DNA of 64,000 nucleotides from Candidatus Baltobacteraceae bacterium (lineage in GTDB: Bacteria > Vulcanimicrobiota > Vulcanimicrobiia > Vulcanimicrobiales > Vulcanimicrobiaceae). The stretch lies in assembly GCA_036489885.1 (NCBI GenBank), contig DASXEW010000001.1, forward strand, positions 310,001-374,000, given 5' to 3'. The notes under the pieces are model-generated. The model was not told where the DNA came from, ran no database searches, and saw only the letters and a program-made list of their open reading frames with translations. This document shows positions 24,368 through 35,004 of this stretch, one piece after another (within the stretch, counting starts at the first letter, position 1; each line of letters starts with the position of its first letter). The position numbers and the translations under genes were made by a program.

Positions 24368-25686
24368 GTTTTAGCGAGCTCTTTTGCGTCCGCGCCGACC
24401 AGCGCTTCGATTTCATCGATTTCTTTGGGAATGCCGGGCGTGAGATTTTCGGGACCGCTCGCGGTGCACAGGATGTCGTCCTCGATGCGTACGCCGATGC
24501 CCTTAAAGCGTTCGGGAACGTTGAGGTCTTCTTGCACGTAAAGGCCGGGTTCGACCGTCATAACCATACCGGGCTCGAGCTTGCGCCAGTGGTCGGCGTG
24601 ATCGCGATAGCGGCCGACGTCATGGACGTCGAGGCCGATCCAGTGTCCCGTGTTGTGCGGATAGAAATCGCGGTACGTTTCGTTTTGAATCACTTCATCG
24701 AGCGAGCCTGAGAGTAACCCGATCTCAATGAGGCCTTCACTCAACACGCGAACCGCCGCATCGTGGTACGCCCGGAACGTTTTTCCGGGGCGAACCTCTT
24801 CGATGCCGGCTTTCTGCGCGGCGAGTACGATCTCATAGATCGCGCGTTGCTCCGCGGTGAAACGGCCGTTGACGGGCCACGTGCGCGTCACATCCGAAGC
24901 GTAGACGTCGAGCTCGGCGGCGGAGTCGATCAACACCAGCGTTCCGTCGCGAAGCTGTTCGCGATTCGTGTTGTAATGCAAGATTGTCGCATTCGAGCCG
25001 CCTGCGACGATCGACGTATAGGCGGTTGATTGCGCGCCGTTACGCATGTACGCGTACTCGATGACCGCCTCCAACTCGTACTCCCACATCCCCGGACGCG
25101 TCGCGCGCATTCCCGCAATGTGTCCCAGCCGTGTGATCGCTCCGGCGCTGCGCATCACCTCAATTTCGTCCTGCGACTTCCGTAAGCGCATTTCGTGTAA
25201 GACCGTTCCGGGCTCGAAAAATTCGATCGGTGCTTTGCCGCCGCGCCGTACGGCGTGGCGCGCTTCGGCGACCGCAGCGTGCACTTTGCGATCGAACGCT
25301 TCGTCGCGGCCGAAGCCGTACGCGAGCCGCTCCCAGCCGGTGAGCATCTCGCCCAACTTGTCATCGAGCTCGTCGATGGCGAAGGCCGCCTCAACGTTCA
25401 GTGCAGCCGGCGCATTTTCGATGCCAAGCCGCTTTCCCGTCCAGATCTCCATCTCGCGATCGCGCCGTCGCAAAAATAACGTGTCGCGCTGTTCGCGACC
25501 GGGCGCGATGATGAGGACCGCCTCGGGCTCCGTGAAGCCCGTTAGGTAGTAAAAATCCGAGTTTTGCCGGTATTCGTACTCGGCGTCGTTGTTGCGAATG
25601 TGATGAAGTGCAGCCGGTATGACGGCAATCGCCTCGTCGCCCAGCTTTTGGGCGACCGCATCCCGGCGGTTGCGGTAGATGCTCAT
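24364..25686 (-). CDS. pepP: Xaa-Pro aminopeptidase (M24B)
   Basis: 440 residues from the ATG at 25686, giving the canonical N-terminus MSIYRNRRDAVAQKLGDEAI. The creatinase N-domain (RQNSDFYYLTGFTEPEAVL) is followed by the pita-bread fold with dinuclear metal ligands: D in LIDSAAELDVYASDVTRTWP, H in FYPHNTGHWIGLDVHDVG, E in MVMTVEPGLYV and E in GVRIEDDIL. It removes an N-terminal residue before proline. The start codon pairs with that of the divergent MFS gene in the same CATG (25684-25687), and no clear ribosome site precedes it. Confidence 0.95.
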   Translation of the reverse strand: MSIYRNRRDAVAQKLGDEAIAVIPAALHHIRNNDAEYEYRQNSDFYYLTGFTEPEAVLIIAPGREQRDTLFLRRRDREMEIWTGKRLGIENAPAALNVEAAFAIDELDDKLGEMLTGWERLAYGFGRDEAFDRKVHAAVAEARHAVRRGGKAPIEFFEPGTVLHEMRLRKSQDEIEVMRSAGAITRLGHIAGMRATRPGMWEYELEAVIEYAYMRNGAQSTAYTSIVAGGSNATILHYNTNREQLRDGTLVLIDSAAELDVYASDVTRTWPVNGRFTAEQRAIYEIVLAAQKAGIEEVRPGKTFRAYHDAAVRVLSEGLIEIGLLSGSLDEVIQNETYRDFYPHNTGHWIGLDVHDVGRYRDHADHWRKLEPGMVMTVEPGLYVQEDLNVPERFKGIGVRIEDDILCTASGPENLTPGIPKEIDEIEALVGADAKELAKT

Positions 25687-26917
25687 GGGGGACTTGGGTT
25701 CGCCGGTCAGCGAAAGCGGCCCCGTGAAGAAGCGGGATTGGGACCGTCGCGGCCTACTGGTCATCGCCGCGAGTCACGGGACCAGCGACTTTTACGCCGG
25801 CTTCGTCCCGCTGATCGTGTACTACGTCGCGAGCCACAACGGGCTCTCGCCGATCTTTCAGGGCATCGTCGGTTTCATCTGGTATTTCACCAGCTCGATT
25901 GTGCAGCCGATCTTCGGCGCATACTCCGACCGCTACGGTCGTTGGTGGTTCCTACCGGCTGCAGTCGGCGTAACCACGCTCGGCGTGTCGCTCGCGGGTC
26001 TCGCAACCTCACCCGCATTGTTGATCGCGCTTGTGATCCTCGGCGGATTTGGTTCCGCGCTCATGCATCCGGAGGCGGGTCGCTATTCGTCGATGCTGAG
26101 CGGTTCGCACAAATCGACCGGCATGTCGATCTTCGTCATCGGCGGGCAAATCGGATATTCGATCGGACCTGCGTTCGCTGCGGTCGCGCTCGCGCACTGG
26201 CGTGGCGGCACGGTATGGCTTGCGATTCCAGGCATCTTCGCAGTAGCAGCCTTGTTCTGGGCGATGAGCAAAGTCGGCCCGCGCGCCGAGCGCCGTCATG
26301 AAGCCGCGCTCCATATCGACGCTCCGAAGGCTGATCCGTACGGCATCGGATTGTTGGTCGTCAGCACGGCGTTACGCAATCTCGTCAACTCGTCATTTAT
26401 GATTTTCTTGCCCAATTTGCTGGTCGCGCGTGGACATTCACTCGTGGAAGCAGGTCAGATCGTCACGATGTTTTTGCTCGTGGGCGTGCTTGGAACGTAT
26501 GCGGGGGGAATGCTGGCCGATCGTTTCGGTGCATTGTTCGTCTCGATTGCAACGCTTGTTGCTGCCGTGCCGTGTCTGCTTGGGTTCTTTGTTTTCGGAG
26601 GTCCTTTCGGACTGTTGGCACTTGTGGCGGGGAGCATTTTGCTGTCGGCAAATACCGGCCCGGGCGTTGCGCTCGTGCAAGCGATGCTGCCTCAGAATCT
26701 CGGAATGGCGCTTGGTCTCATGAACGGCGTCGCTTTCGGAATCGGCTCGGCGCTCGTTACCGGAGTCGGAGTGATCGTCGCGCGTGAGGGCCCGGGGCCC
26801 GCGCTCTCGCTCGTAAGCTTCGTTCCGCTCGTCTCCGCGGTCGCGTTTGCGCTGGTTAAATTCCGCCGAGAAAGCGGCCCGGCGCCAGCGTTGCACGCGG
26901 GTCGAACCGCGCCTTAA
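25685..26917 (+). CDS. Major facilitator superfamily transporter, fosmidomycin-resistance-like
   Basis: About 410 residues with twelve membrane spans. Motifs YSDRYGRWWF after the second span and MLADRFGALF in the second half fit MFS exporters; ASHGTSDFYAGFVPLIVYYV and EAGRYSSMLSGSHKSTGMSI are Fsr-type blocks. Start options are ATG 25679, ATG 25685 (sharing CATG with the pepP start) and GTG 25724; the last leaves room for promoters, none has a good ribosome site. The last 20 codons overlap the 3' end of the convergent glcE gene (26856-26917). The substrate is unknown. Confidence 0.9.
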   Translation: MGDLGSPVSESGPVKKRDWDRRGLLVIAASHGTSDFYAGFVPLIVYYVASHNGLSPIFQGIVGFIWYFTSSIVQPIFGAYSDRYGRWWFLPAAVGVTTLGVSLAGLATSPALLIALVILGGFGSALMHPEAGRYSSMLSGSHKSTGMSIFVIGGQIGYSIGPAFAAVALAHWRGGTVWLAIPGIFAVAALFWAMSKVGPRAERRHEAALHIDAPKADPYGIGLLVVSTALRNLVNSSFMIFLPNLLVARGHSLVEAGQIVTMFLLVGVLGTYAGGMLADRFGALFVSIATLVAAVPCLLGFFVFGGPFGLLALVAGSILLSANTGPGVALVQAMLPQNLGMALGLMNGVAFGIGSALVTGVGVIVAREGPGPALSLVSFVPLVSAVAFALVKFRRESGPAPALHAGRTAP

Positions 26918-28116
26918 GATCGCGCATCACGTCGATTGCGGGAGGCAGCGTCCCCCACGCATCGATGTCGCCCTCAAGCGCCAATCCGCGCGCAAGCACC
27001 GTCGCATCGGGAAGCCGTGCGCGTAACGCGGCGACCGCATCGGAGAGCGTTCCACGCACCGCCAGTTGATCGAGCTTTCCATCGACGAAGACGCGCGCGA
27101 TGAGGTCGCCGCAGCGCAGATCGACGATCGTGTCGAGCAGTGCAGCTGTCGGCGCGATCCCTTCGCGTGCCGCAGCCTCGCGTTTGAGTACGCCGTCCGG
27201 CAGACCGAGCGCGCGCAGCGTTACCGAACGTTCCGCAACGCTTGCGACGTACGCATCAATCGTGCGCGCGAACGTTTGGTGCGCGCCGGTGTCAATGATG
27301 CGCGTCTCGGGGACGCCCGCCGAGCCCAGCGCCGAACGAACGCTCCGCGTTGCGCGCTCGATCGCCGCGGCAGAACCCTCGAAGGCCAGCAGAATCGCGC
27401 CTTCCGCGCCGAGCTCGAAAGGCAATATTTCGCGAAATCCATCAATCAAAAGCGCAGCCGTAGGCTCGACGTCGAGGCCTTGTACGTTCGCTGCCGCGCG
27501 TGCGCGCGTGCCTTCGGGAAGCCGGGCGACCGTCAAGCGAAATGCAGCCGGCATCGGAAGAATCTTGAGATTTGCGCGCGTGATGACGCCGAGCGTTCCG
27601 AGCGAAGATACGTACAAACGCGACATGTCGTAACCGCTGACGTTCTTGACGACCATGCCGCCTGCGTGCGCGAGCGTTCCGTCGGCGAGTGCGGTCGTGG
27701 TTCCGATCAAGAGATCGCGCGGACGACCGTAGGTTGCGCGCCGCGGTCCGAGCCAACCGGCGGCCAACGTCCCGCCGAGCGTCGCGGCAGCCGCGCGCGG
27801 AGCGTCGAGCGGCACGAACTGACGGTGCTTTGCCAGCAACGATGCCAAGTGTCCGAGCGTCATGCCGGCGCCGGCGCCGATCGTCAGATCGCGATGATCG
27901 TAGACATGCACGCTATCGAGACGTAGCGTCGAGAGCGCGATCTCATAGTGACGTGGTGGATTACCGACGCCGAGCAACGTTCCGCCGCCGATCGGAACGA
28001 CCGCATCGCCGGCTGCATCCGCCGCGCGAAGGATATCTGCTACTTCCTGTTCGTTCGTGGGCTCAACGACTCGAGTGGGCCGACGTCCGTCGATCTCGTA
28101 GACGTTTGCGCGTGCT

Positions 28117-28130
<14 letters not shown>
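26856..28130 (-). CDS. glcE: FAD-binding oxidase, glycolate oxidase subunit GlcE-like (first copy)
   Basis: 424 residues from a GTG at 28130 that overlaps the glcD stop by 14 bases; longer readings run backwards inside glcD. FAD-binding blocks are PIGGGTLLGVGNPP, GGTLAAGWLGPRRATYGRPR, GGMVVKNVSGYDMSRLYVSS and LGTLGVITRANLKILP. The C-terminus RFDPRATLAPGRFLGG ends at the same place as the second copy at 54413-55576, so the convergent overlap with the MFS gene is real. Only glcD accompanies it; no glcF iron-sulfur subunit gene is adjacent. It might borrow the glcF of the second cluster or serve another 2-hydroxy acid. Confidence 0.88.
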
Positions 28131-29511
<1,381 letters not shown>

Positions 29512-29562
29512 GCGCCCCCTTACGGAGGGCTGCGCGGATAGTCCTGGAAAGCGAGAACTCCG

Positions 29563-30129
29563 ATGTTCAGGTTTGGTGGCGAGAGAAAGCGTACGGCTGG
29601 TGGCTCGGCTGAAAGCGCGGCGACAGTAGCGCGCGGCGGCGGACCAGCGGCCGCAGGCGGTCCCAACAATAAACGTACTGCGTTTCGCGCCGAAGTTGAG
29701 TTTCCGGTGTATTACGAAGTTGTTGGACGTCCTGGCGAACGCCGCGCGATGGCGAACGATCTTTCCGCCGGCGGTTTGCGCGTTCTGCTCGATGAGGATT
29801 TAGTTCGCGAGCAAGAGCTGCTTTTGCACTTTACGCTGCCGTGCGATTTTCTCGAGCATTTTCCGGAGTGGAAAGAAGTCTCTGAGGATACGCCCTTTGG
29901 GCCTCGCAAGAAGCGTGTTAAGAAGCCACCGCGCAAATTCAGCGAGATGCACGTCCGCGGAAAATCTCTGATTACGTTCTTCAATCTTCCGCGCGCGTTG
30001 TTCGTCCACGGCATACAGTTCGTCGACATAAGCGAAGGCACGATGGACGAGATCCAGCGCTTCGCGCACTACTTTCAGCTGAATCAGCTGCGAATCAAAA
30101 CCGAACGCGACAAACGCGTTATTTACTAA
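29563..30129 (+). CDS. PilZ-domain protein (probable c-di-GMP receptor)
   Basis: 188 residues. After a Gly/Ala-rich disordered N-terminus (1-35), the PilZ signature appears as KRTAFRAEV (RxxxR at 38-42) and NDLSAGGLRV (D66, S68, G71). Both c-di-GMP-binding motifs are intact, so ligand binding is likely. The C-terminal half carries an insertion rich in Lys/Arg (FGPRKKRVKKPPRKF) before the last strands VHGIQFVDISEGTMDEIQRF. It may control motility, adhesion or polysaccharide output. Its stop overlaps that of the convergent namZ gene. Confidence 0.9.
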   Translation: MFRFGGERKRTAGGSAESAATVARGGGPAAAGGPNNKRTAFRAEVEFPVYYEVVGRPGERRAMANDLSAGGLRVLLDEDLVREQELLLHFTLPCDFLEHFPEWKEVSEDTPFGPRKKRVKKPPRKFSEMHVRGKSLITFFNLPRALFVHGIQFVDISEGTMDEIQRFAHYFQLNQLRIKTERDKRVIY

Positions 30130-31343
30130 TACAGTAAGTACTTCGCGCGGAGCGTTTCGAACTGGGCGAGTCGCGGCTGCCATCCCGCGATGATGTCATC
30201 GGCAGATTTCCCGGCGAGCAAGCCTTCGCGAAGCGAATCCGTGCCCCAATCGCGATCGATGCCGGTCCTGCTTTGAATCGAGATGATGTTCGGTGCGATC
30301 TGATGTGCAGTGACGAGTAGCTCGACGGCAGTGCGCACGGCGAGAAACGCGTGCGGATCGGTGACTCCGAGAGCTACTCCGGTGAGCTGCTTCCCCGCCC
30401 AAAATCCGGAGGCCGGCACCCAAACGACGCCCTGAAAACTGACGCCAGGCAGATGGCGTGCATTCATCGCGTCGGCATAACGTTGTGCGTCGAGTTTATA
30501 GGCGCCGGCGTATTGAAACGGTTTTGGCGTTCCGGTCGCATTGTTCAGGCCGGCCGAAGCGACGAGACCGGTGCACGGATACAGCAGCGTCGTGTTCCAC
30601 GACGGAATGTTCGGCGAACTCTGAATCCACGGGAGCTTCGTCGCATCCCAAAGCATCGTACGCTGCCAACCGCGCATCGGAATGACGCGCAGCTTTGCGT
30701 GAATTCCGAAGGCGCCATTGAACATCTGCGCCAGCTCGCCGACCGTCATGCCGTGCCGCATCGCGATCGGGTAGAGGCCGATGAACGATTTGTACTCGGG
30801 CTCGAGCACCGGACCTTCGACGACGGTACCGCCGATCGGATTGGGACGATCCAGAATCCAGATTTCTTTGCCGTGCTGTGCGGCCGCTTGCATGACATAG
30901 GCCATCGTCGAGATGAACGTGTACGCACGCGCACCGACGTCTTGAATGTCGAAGAGCAAAAGATCGATGCCGGAAAGCATTGCCGCGCTTGGATGCCGCG
31001 TCGCGCCGTACAGGCTGTAGACCGGCAGACCCGTTGATGGATCGGTATACGACGGTACATAGGCGCCGGCCGGCCGGTCGCCGCGTAACCCATGTTCGGG
31101 TGCGAACAGAGCTTTGACGCAGACCTGTGGATTGCGTCGCAAGGCGTCGACGATCGTTCCGTGATTCGACGTAACACCGGTTTGGTTGGTAACAATGCCG
31201 ACGCATCGATTGCCGATCTCATGCCAGACGCCGTTCAGAAGGGCGTCGTCGCCGAGCACGACCTGTAGGTGCGATTGTGCCGCGGCTGCCCGCGGGGCGA
31301 GCGCGGCTGCCGCCGACGCTGCGAGGAATCCGCGCCGGTTCAT
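30126..31343 (-). CDS. namZ: Exo-beta-N-acetylmuramidase NamZ-like (DUF1343), Tat-type signal
   Basis: 405 residues. The N-terminus MNRRGFLAASAAAALAPRAA resembles a twin-arginine signal. The DUF1343 blocks are clear: GIVTNQTGVTSNHGTIVDAL, ALFAPEHGLRGDRPAG, PVYSLYGATRHPSAAML, LLLFDIQDVGARAYTFISTM, ILDRPNPIGG and EGPVLEPEYKSFIGLYPIAM. The founding NamZ removes terminal N-acetylmuramic acid from peptidoglycan fragments outside the cytoplasm, so a role in wall turnover is expected. It is the last gene of the minus-strand operon that starts at 37036 and is coupled to mqnD by ATGA. Confidence 0.93.
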   Translation of the reverse strand: MNRRGFLAASAAAALAPRAAAAQSHLQVVLGDDALLNGVWHEIGNRCVGIVTNQTGVTSNHGTIVDALRRNPQVCVKALFAPEHGLRGDRPAGAYVPSYTDPSTGLPVYSLYGATRHPSAAMLSGIDLLLFDIQDVGARAYTFISTMAYVMQAAAQHGKEIWILDRPNPIGGTVVEGPVLEPEYKSFIGLYPIAMRHGMTVGELAQMFNGAFGIHAKLRVIPMRGWQRTMLWDATKLPWIQSSPNIPSWNTTLLYPCTGLVASAGLNNATGTPKPFQYAGAYKLDAQRYADAMNARHLPGVSFQGVVWVPASGFWAGKQLTGVALGVTDPHAFLAVRTAVELLVTAHQIAPNIISIQSRTGIDRDWGTDSLREGLLAGKSADDIIAGWQPRLAQFETLRAKYLLY

Positions 31344-32185
31344 CCGACGAATTCGGGCTTTACGTCCGTCGGGATCAAGCCCGCCGATGAAGCGCGCGCA
31401 AAGAGGGTATCGACAGCCGCCCGGCCCTCGTTACCGACGTCGTCGCTGAAGTCGTTGACGTAGAGTCCGATGTGCTTGCGCATGACGTCATCGGACATTT
31501 CGGTTGCGTGCGCCCGCACGTAGTCGATGATCGCGTCCTCGCGCTTCCGCGCGAACTGTAAGCTGCGGCGCACGGCCTCATCGACTTCAAGCGCCTCGTG
31601 GTCGCCGAGATCGCGTCGCGCCAGAATTGCGCCGAGCGGTATCGGGGTTCGCGTTTTTCCTTCCCACCATTCGCCGAGATCGACGATCGAGCGTAGCCCA
31701 CGCACTTGATACGTAAATCGTGATTCGTGGATGATGAGGCCGGCGTCGACTTCGCCTTTCGCGACGGCGTCAACGATTTTATCGAAGCGCATCTCCGCGA
31801 TTTGCGGAGTGCGCTCGAGCGCAAGCCGCACGAGCAAGAATGCGGTCGTCAGAATGCCCGGGATTGCGATTACCGCGTCGGGCGAAAGCTCCTCGAGCGT
31901 CGGCACGCTGCCGTCCGCGCGCGGTTTTGCAATCAAGAGTGGGCCGCAGCCGCGACCGAGTGCGCCACCCGCGCGCAAGATACGATAGCGGTCGAGCAGA
32001 TACGGAATGGCACCGTAGCTGACTTTGGTAAGCGCGTACGCACCGCGTCGCGCGGCCGCGTTCAGGCCTTCGACGTCATCTAGAACGGCGTCGACCTTCG
32101 GAGCGTCTTTCAGCAAGCCGTTGGTAAGGGCCGCGAAGATGTACGTGTCGTTGGGACAAGGCGTGTACGCGAGTGAATAACTCAT
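31340..32185 (-). CDS. mqnD: 1,4-dihydroxy-6-naphthoate synthase, menaquinone (futalosine) pathway
   Basis: 281 residues. Diagnostic blocks are YTPCPNDTYIFAALTNG at the N-terminus, LTKVSYGAIPYLLDRY, GGALGRGCGPLLIA and AGLIIHESRFTYQVRGL. MqnD splits cyclic dehypoxanthinyl futalosine to the naphthoate precursor of menaquinone. Its partner mqnB is upstream and overlaps by ATGA. mqnA, mqnC and mqnE are not in the window. Confidence 0.94.
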   Translation of the reverse strand: MSYSLAYTPCPNDTYIFAALTNGLLKDAPKVDAVLDDVEGLNAAARRGAYALTKVSYGAIPYLLDRYRILRAGGALGRGCGPLLIAKPRADGSVPTLEELSPDAVIAIPGILTTAFLLVRLALERTPQIAEMRFDKIVDAVAKGEVDAGLIIHESRFTYQVRGLRSIVDLGEWWEGKTRTPIPLGAILARRDLGDHEALEVDEAVRRSLQFARKREDAIIDYVRAHATEMSDDVMRKHIGLYVNDFSDDVGNEGRAAVDTLFARASSAGLIPTDVKPEFVG

Positions 32186-32793
32186 TTTTCTACAAACGTA
32201 TCCAGGAAGCGATCCAGCAGCATCGCGACGGCACGCGCACCTGCATCGAAGTCCCAGCCCGCGCGCTCGCGCGCGCCGACGAGATTCGAGACGCCCCGCA
32301 ACTCGAGGGCAGGTATTCCGGCCACCGCTGCAGAGCGCAACACTGCAAAACCTTCCATCGCTTCAACCTCGGCTTCGAATCGCTGTGCCAGACCCTCGGC
32401 ACGGGCGTCACTCGTTGTAATCGTTGAGACCGTGATCGCGCTTCCGATGCGTGCACCGACGCGGGCGCACGCCTCGACAAGATCTTCGGCGCTGTCCGTT
32501 TTTTCTACGAGGCGTACGCCGCCGGGTAAGGGCGGCAGCGGGCTACCGTCTTCGAGTCCGAGCTCGGCGAGATGATCGGTCTCGATTGCAAATGCGTCGC
32601 CGACTGCGGCCCGTCCGCGAAAACCACCACCGATGCCGGCGTTGATCACGATGCTCGGCGCCGAAGTTGCGAGCGCGCGTGATGTTGCAGCCGCAGCCTC
32701 AACCGGACCAATACCCGTTACGAGCATCTCGACATGGTCGCGGGGCTTCCAGTGCCGCAGCTCTTGCGCAACGGCACAAACGACGAGGATCAA
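32182..32793 (-). CDS. mqnB: Futalosine hydrolase
   Basis: 203 residues from a TTG at 32793 that overlaps the queE stop as TTGA. The nucleoside-phosphorylase-like fold shows VTGIGPVEAAAATSRAL, VINAGIGGGFRGRAAVGD and EVEAMEGFAVLRSAAVAGIP, then LRGVSNLVGARERAGWDFD with the catalytic Asp. It removes hypoxanthine from futalosine in menaquinone synthesis, consistent with the adjacent mqnD. Confidence 0.93.
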   Translation of the reverse strand: MILVVCAVAQELRHWKPRDHVEMLVTGIGPVEAAAATSRALATSAPSIVINAGIGGGFRGRAAVGDAFAIETDHLAELGLEDGSPLPPLPGGVRLVEKTDSAEDLVEACARVGARIGSAITVSTITTSDARAEGLAQRFEAEVEAMEGFAVLRSAAVAGIPALELRGVSNLVGARERAGWDFDAGARAVAMLLDRFLDTFVEK

Positions 32794-33371
32794 CGAATGC
32801 CGATGAACTTGTGCGTCTGGAGCGATAGCCGGAAAAGATTCGGCTCCGCTTTAGCCGCTTCGACCGCAAGCTCGACATTCTCGGGCTTGTTGCCTTCGGG
32901 CTGGAGAAAGATCGGCGTCTCTGAGGCAAACTGTTCCGTCCATTCGCGCGGCACGCGACGGTCGACGATCAGTTTCGCTTCGTTTGCGCGCCGCGCCATA
33001 CCGGAGTCGAGCCGCTCTTTCGGCGAGACAGTCAACCAGACATCGGATGGAAGATCGGCGTCGACCGGAATCGTACCGTTCGATTCAACGTGGACGCGTT
33101 TTCCGGCGGTCCGCAGTGCTGAAATCAGCGCAAGCGTCTCGCGCTGCGCAAACGGCTCGCCACCGGTGATCACCACCATCGGACAATCTCCGCCAATTTC
33201 TCGCACGCGGCCGACGACGTCATCGACCGATGAGAGGAACCTGAGCGCGTAATCAGTGTCGCAGAAACCGCAGGAAAGATTGCAGCCTGCGAGACGCACA
33301 AATACGGCCGGCGTTCCAGCATAACTGCCTTCGCCTTGCAAGCTGTAGAAGATCTCGACCATCTGCAGCAT
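32790..33371 (-). CDS. queE: 7-carboxy-7-deazaguanine synthase (radical SAM)
   Basis: 193 residues from the ATG at 33371, which shares one base with the queD stop; the open frame extends upstream inside queD. The motif SLQGEGSYAGTPAVFVRL precedes the cluster cysteines C30-x3-C34-x2-C37 (CNLSCGFC), and MVVITGGEPFAQ binds SAM. QueE makes the deazapurine ring for queuosine from carboxytetrahydropterin, the product of the adjacent queD. A fairly short member of the family. Confidence 0.95.
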   Translation of the reverse strand: MLQMVEIFYSLQGEGSYAGTPAVFVRLAGCNLSCGFCDTDYALRFLSSVDDVVGRVREIGGDCPMVVITGGEPFAQRETLALISALRTAGKRVHVESNGTIPVDADLPSDVWLTVSPKERLDSGMARRANEAKLIVDRRVPREWTEQFASETPIFLQPEGNKPENVELAVEAAKAEPNLFRLSLQTHKFIGIR

Positions 33372-33733
33372 TAGAGATCGCCCCTTCGGAAAACGGCACA
33401 CGCAGTCGCGGTTTCCCAGAGTACCAGCTCGGTGAGTCCGTCGAGTGACGGATCGAGGCGGCGCCAAATCCACATAATGATGTTTTCGCTCGTGGGATTC
33501 GGCATGAGCTCGTTTAGCGAAACGTGATCCAATTGATCGATGATCGTGACTTGCACGACGTTGTCGATCTCATCGAAGTCGATCACCATGCCTTGGCTCG
33601 GCCCGTCACTTTGAATCGAACCGTTGACGGCAACTTCGAGACGATACGAATGCCCGTGCAAACGCGAACATTTGCCGGGATGATGCGGGAGAACGTGCGC
33701 GGCTTCGAAATGGAACGATTTGCGGACTTGCAC
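33371..33733 (-). CDS. queD: 6-carboxy-5,6,7,8-tetrahydropterin synthase
   Basis: 120 residues from a GTG at 33733. The zinc ligands are H13 (FEAAHVL) and H26/H28 (LHGHSY), with catalytic Cys22 in GKCSRLHGH. The central VIDFDEIDNVV and the later PTSENIIMWIW match QueD, which converts dihydroneopterin triphosphate for queuosine synthesis. It is followed by queE with a one-base overlap and preceded by the E2 gene by five bases. Confidence 0.95.
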   Translation of the reverse strand: MQVRKSFHFEAAHVLPHHPGKCSRLHGHSYRLEVAVNGSIQSDGPSQGMVIDFDEIDNVVQVTIIDQLDHVSLNELMPNPTSENIIMWIWRRLDPSLDGLTELVLWETATACAVFRRGDL

Positions 33734-33738
33734 CGAGT

Positions 33739-35004
33739 TTAGAGCGTGCCGGCCGGACCCATCGCTTCGAGCCGCTTCTTGACGTCGGAAAGAAATGCGC
33801 TGGCGATGCCGCCGTCGACGACGCGATGATCGAGCGACAAGCAGACGTTCATGATCGAACGGATTGCAATGGCGTCGCCGGTCACGACGACCGGACGCTT
33901 TACGACCGCCTCCATCGTGATGATGCCGGCTTGTCCGGTTGGAAGAATCGGCGCCGACATGATCGACCCGTTTGCTCCGGTGTTGTTGACGGTGAACGTC
34001 CCGCCCGCGAGATCGTCGGCACCGAGCTGACCGCGCCGAGCGCGATCGATTAACGTACCGGCCGCAACGGCGAGACCTTTGACCGAAAGTTTGTCGGCAT
34101 TGCGTACGACCGGAAGAATCAAATTGTCGGGGAGCGCGACCGCGATCGAGACGTTGATGTCTTTGTGGATCTTGATGCCGGTGTCGGCGAAGGAGGCATT
34201 CATCAGCGGATAGGCCGCGAGCGATCCAACGACGGCGCGCATGAAGAAGGGCAACAGCGTGAGCTTTTGACCGTTCTCACGCTCGAACGCGTCCTTCTCG
34301 CGCGTGCGCCACGTCCACAGATTCGAAACGTCGACCTCGACCATCGTCCACGCATGCGGCGCTGTATGGCGCGACTCGACCATGCGCTGCGCGATGATCT
34401 TGCGCGCCTGCGTCAGCGGGATCGTCGTTCCCGGAATTGGATTCGTGTAGGAGGAGCGACCGTCGCTGGGGACTGCTTGCGTACGCGCCGGCGCAGCTGA
34501 CGCCGCGGCGCCGCCACGCGAGGCTTCCAATATATCTTGCGCCGTGATGCGTCCGTTCGCGCCGGTTCCGCGGATGCGCGTCACGTCGACGTTGTGTTCG
34601 CGCGCGAGTTTGCGCACTGCCGGCGAGACGCCACGCAGGGACGTATCGGCACGCGAAACGCCGTTCGTCTTCGATGCGCTTGCGGCCGGAGCAGCGGCGG
34701 TGTGAACGGCAGCCGCGGGCGCTGCCATGATCGCATCCGCGACCGGCTCCGCATTCGCGGGTGCGCCGGCTTCCTCGATGACGGCGATTGCCGCCCCGGT
34801 CGGAACGGTCTCACCCTCTTGAACGATGATCTCGCGCAGGATGCCGCTCACGGGCGCGGGGACTTCAGCGTTGACTTTGTCGGTCGAGACTTCGACGAAC
34901 GCTTCGTATTTTTCGATGCGGTCGCCGGGCTTCTTGAGCCATTGCGCAACCGTGCCTTCCGTAACGGTCTCACCGAGCTGAGGCATCTTGATCGTCGTCG
35001 GCAT
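33739..35004 (-). CDS. 2-oxo acid dehydrogenase E2, dihydrolipoamide acyltransferase
   Basis: 421 residues. A lipoyl domain (1-75) carries the attachment Lys43 in VSTDKVNAEVP, an Ala/Pro linker follows, the subunit-binding domain reads SPAVRKLAREHNVDVTRIRG with GTGANGRITAQDI, and the catalytic domain has HTAPHAWTMVEVD and the active site LDHRVVDGGIA. The sequence and the adjacent E1 type suggest a branched-chain 2-oxo acid complex rather than pyruvate dehydrogenase, though this is not decisive. It shares one base with the E1-beta stop. Confidence 0.94.
   Translation of the reverse strand: MPTTIKMPQLGETVTEGTVAQWLKKPGDRIEKYEAFVEVSTDKVNAEVPAPVSGILREIIVQEGETVPTGAAIAVIEEAGAPANAEPVADAIMAAPAAAVHTAAAPAASASKTNGVSRADTSLRGVSPAVRKLAREHNVDVTRIRGTGANGRITAQDILEASRGGAAASAAPARTQAVPSDGRSSYTNPIPGTTIPLTQARKIIAQRMVESRHTAPHAWTMVEVDVSNLWTWRTREKDAFERENGQKLTLLPFFMRAVVGSLAAYPLMNASFADTGIKIHKDINVSIAVALPDNLILPVVRNADKLSVKGLAVAAGTLIDRARRGQLGADDLAGGTFTVNNTGANGSIMSAPILPTGQAGIITMEAVVKRPVVVTGDAIAIRSIMNVCLSLDHRVVDGGIASAFLSDVKKRLEAMGPAGTL

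Noticed and set aside
30351-31037. A 228-codon plus-strand frame opposite namZ
   Set aside because: Antisense to a gene with clear DUF1343 motifs; no supporting signal.
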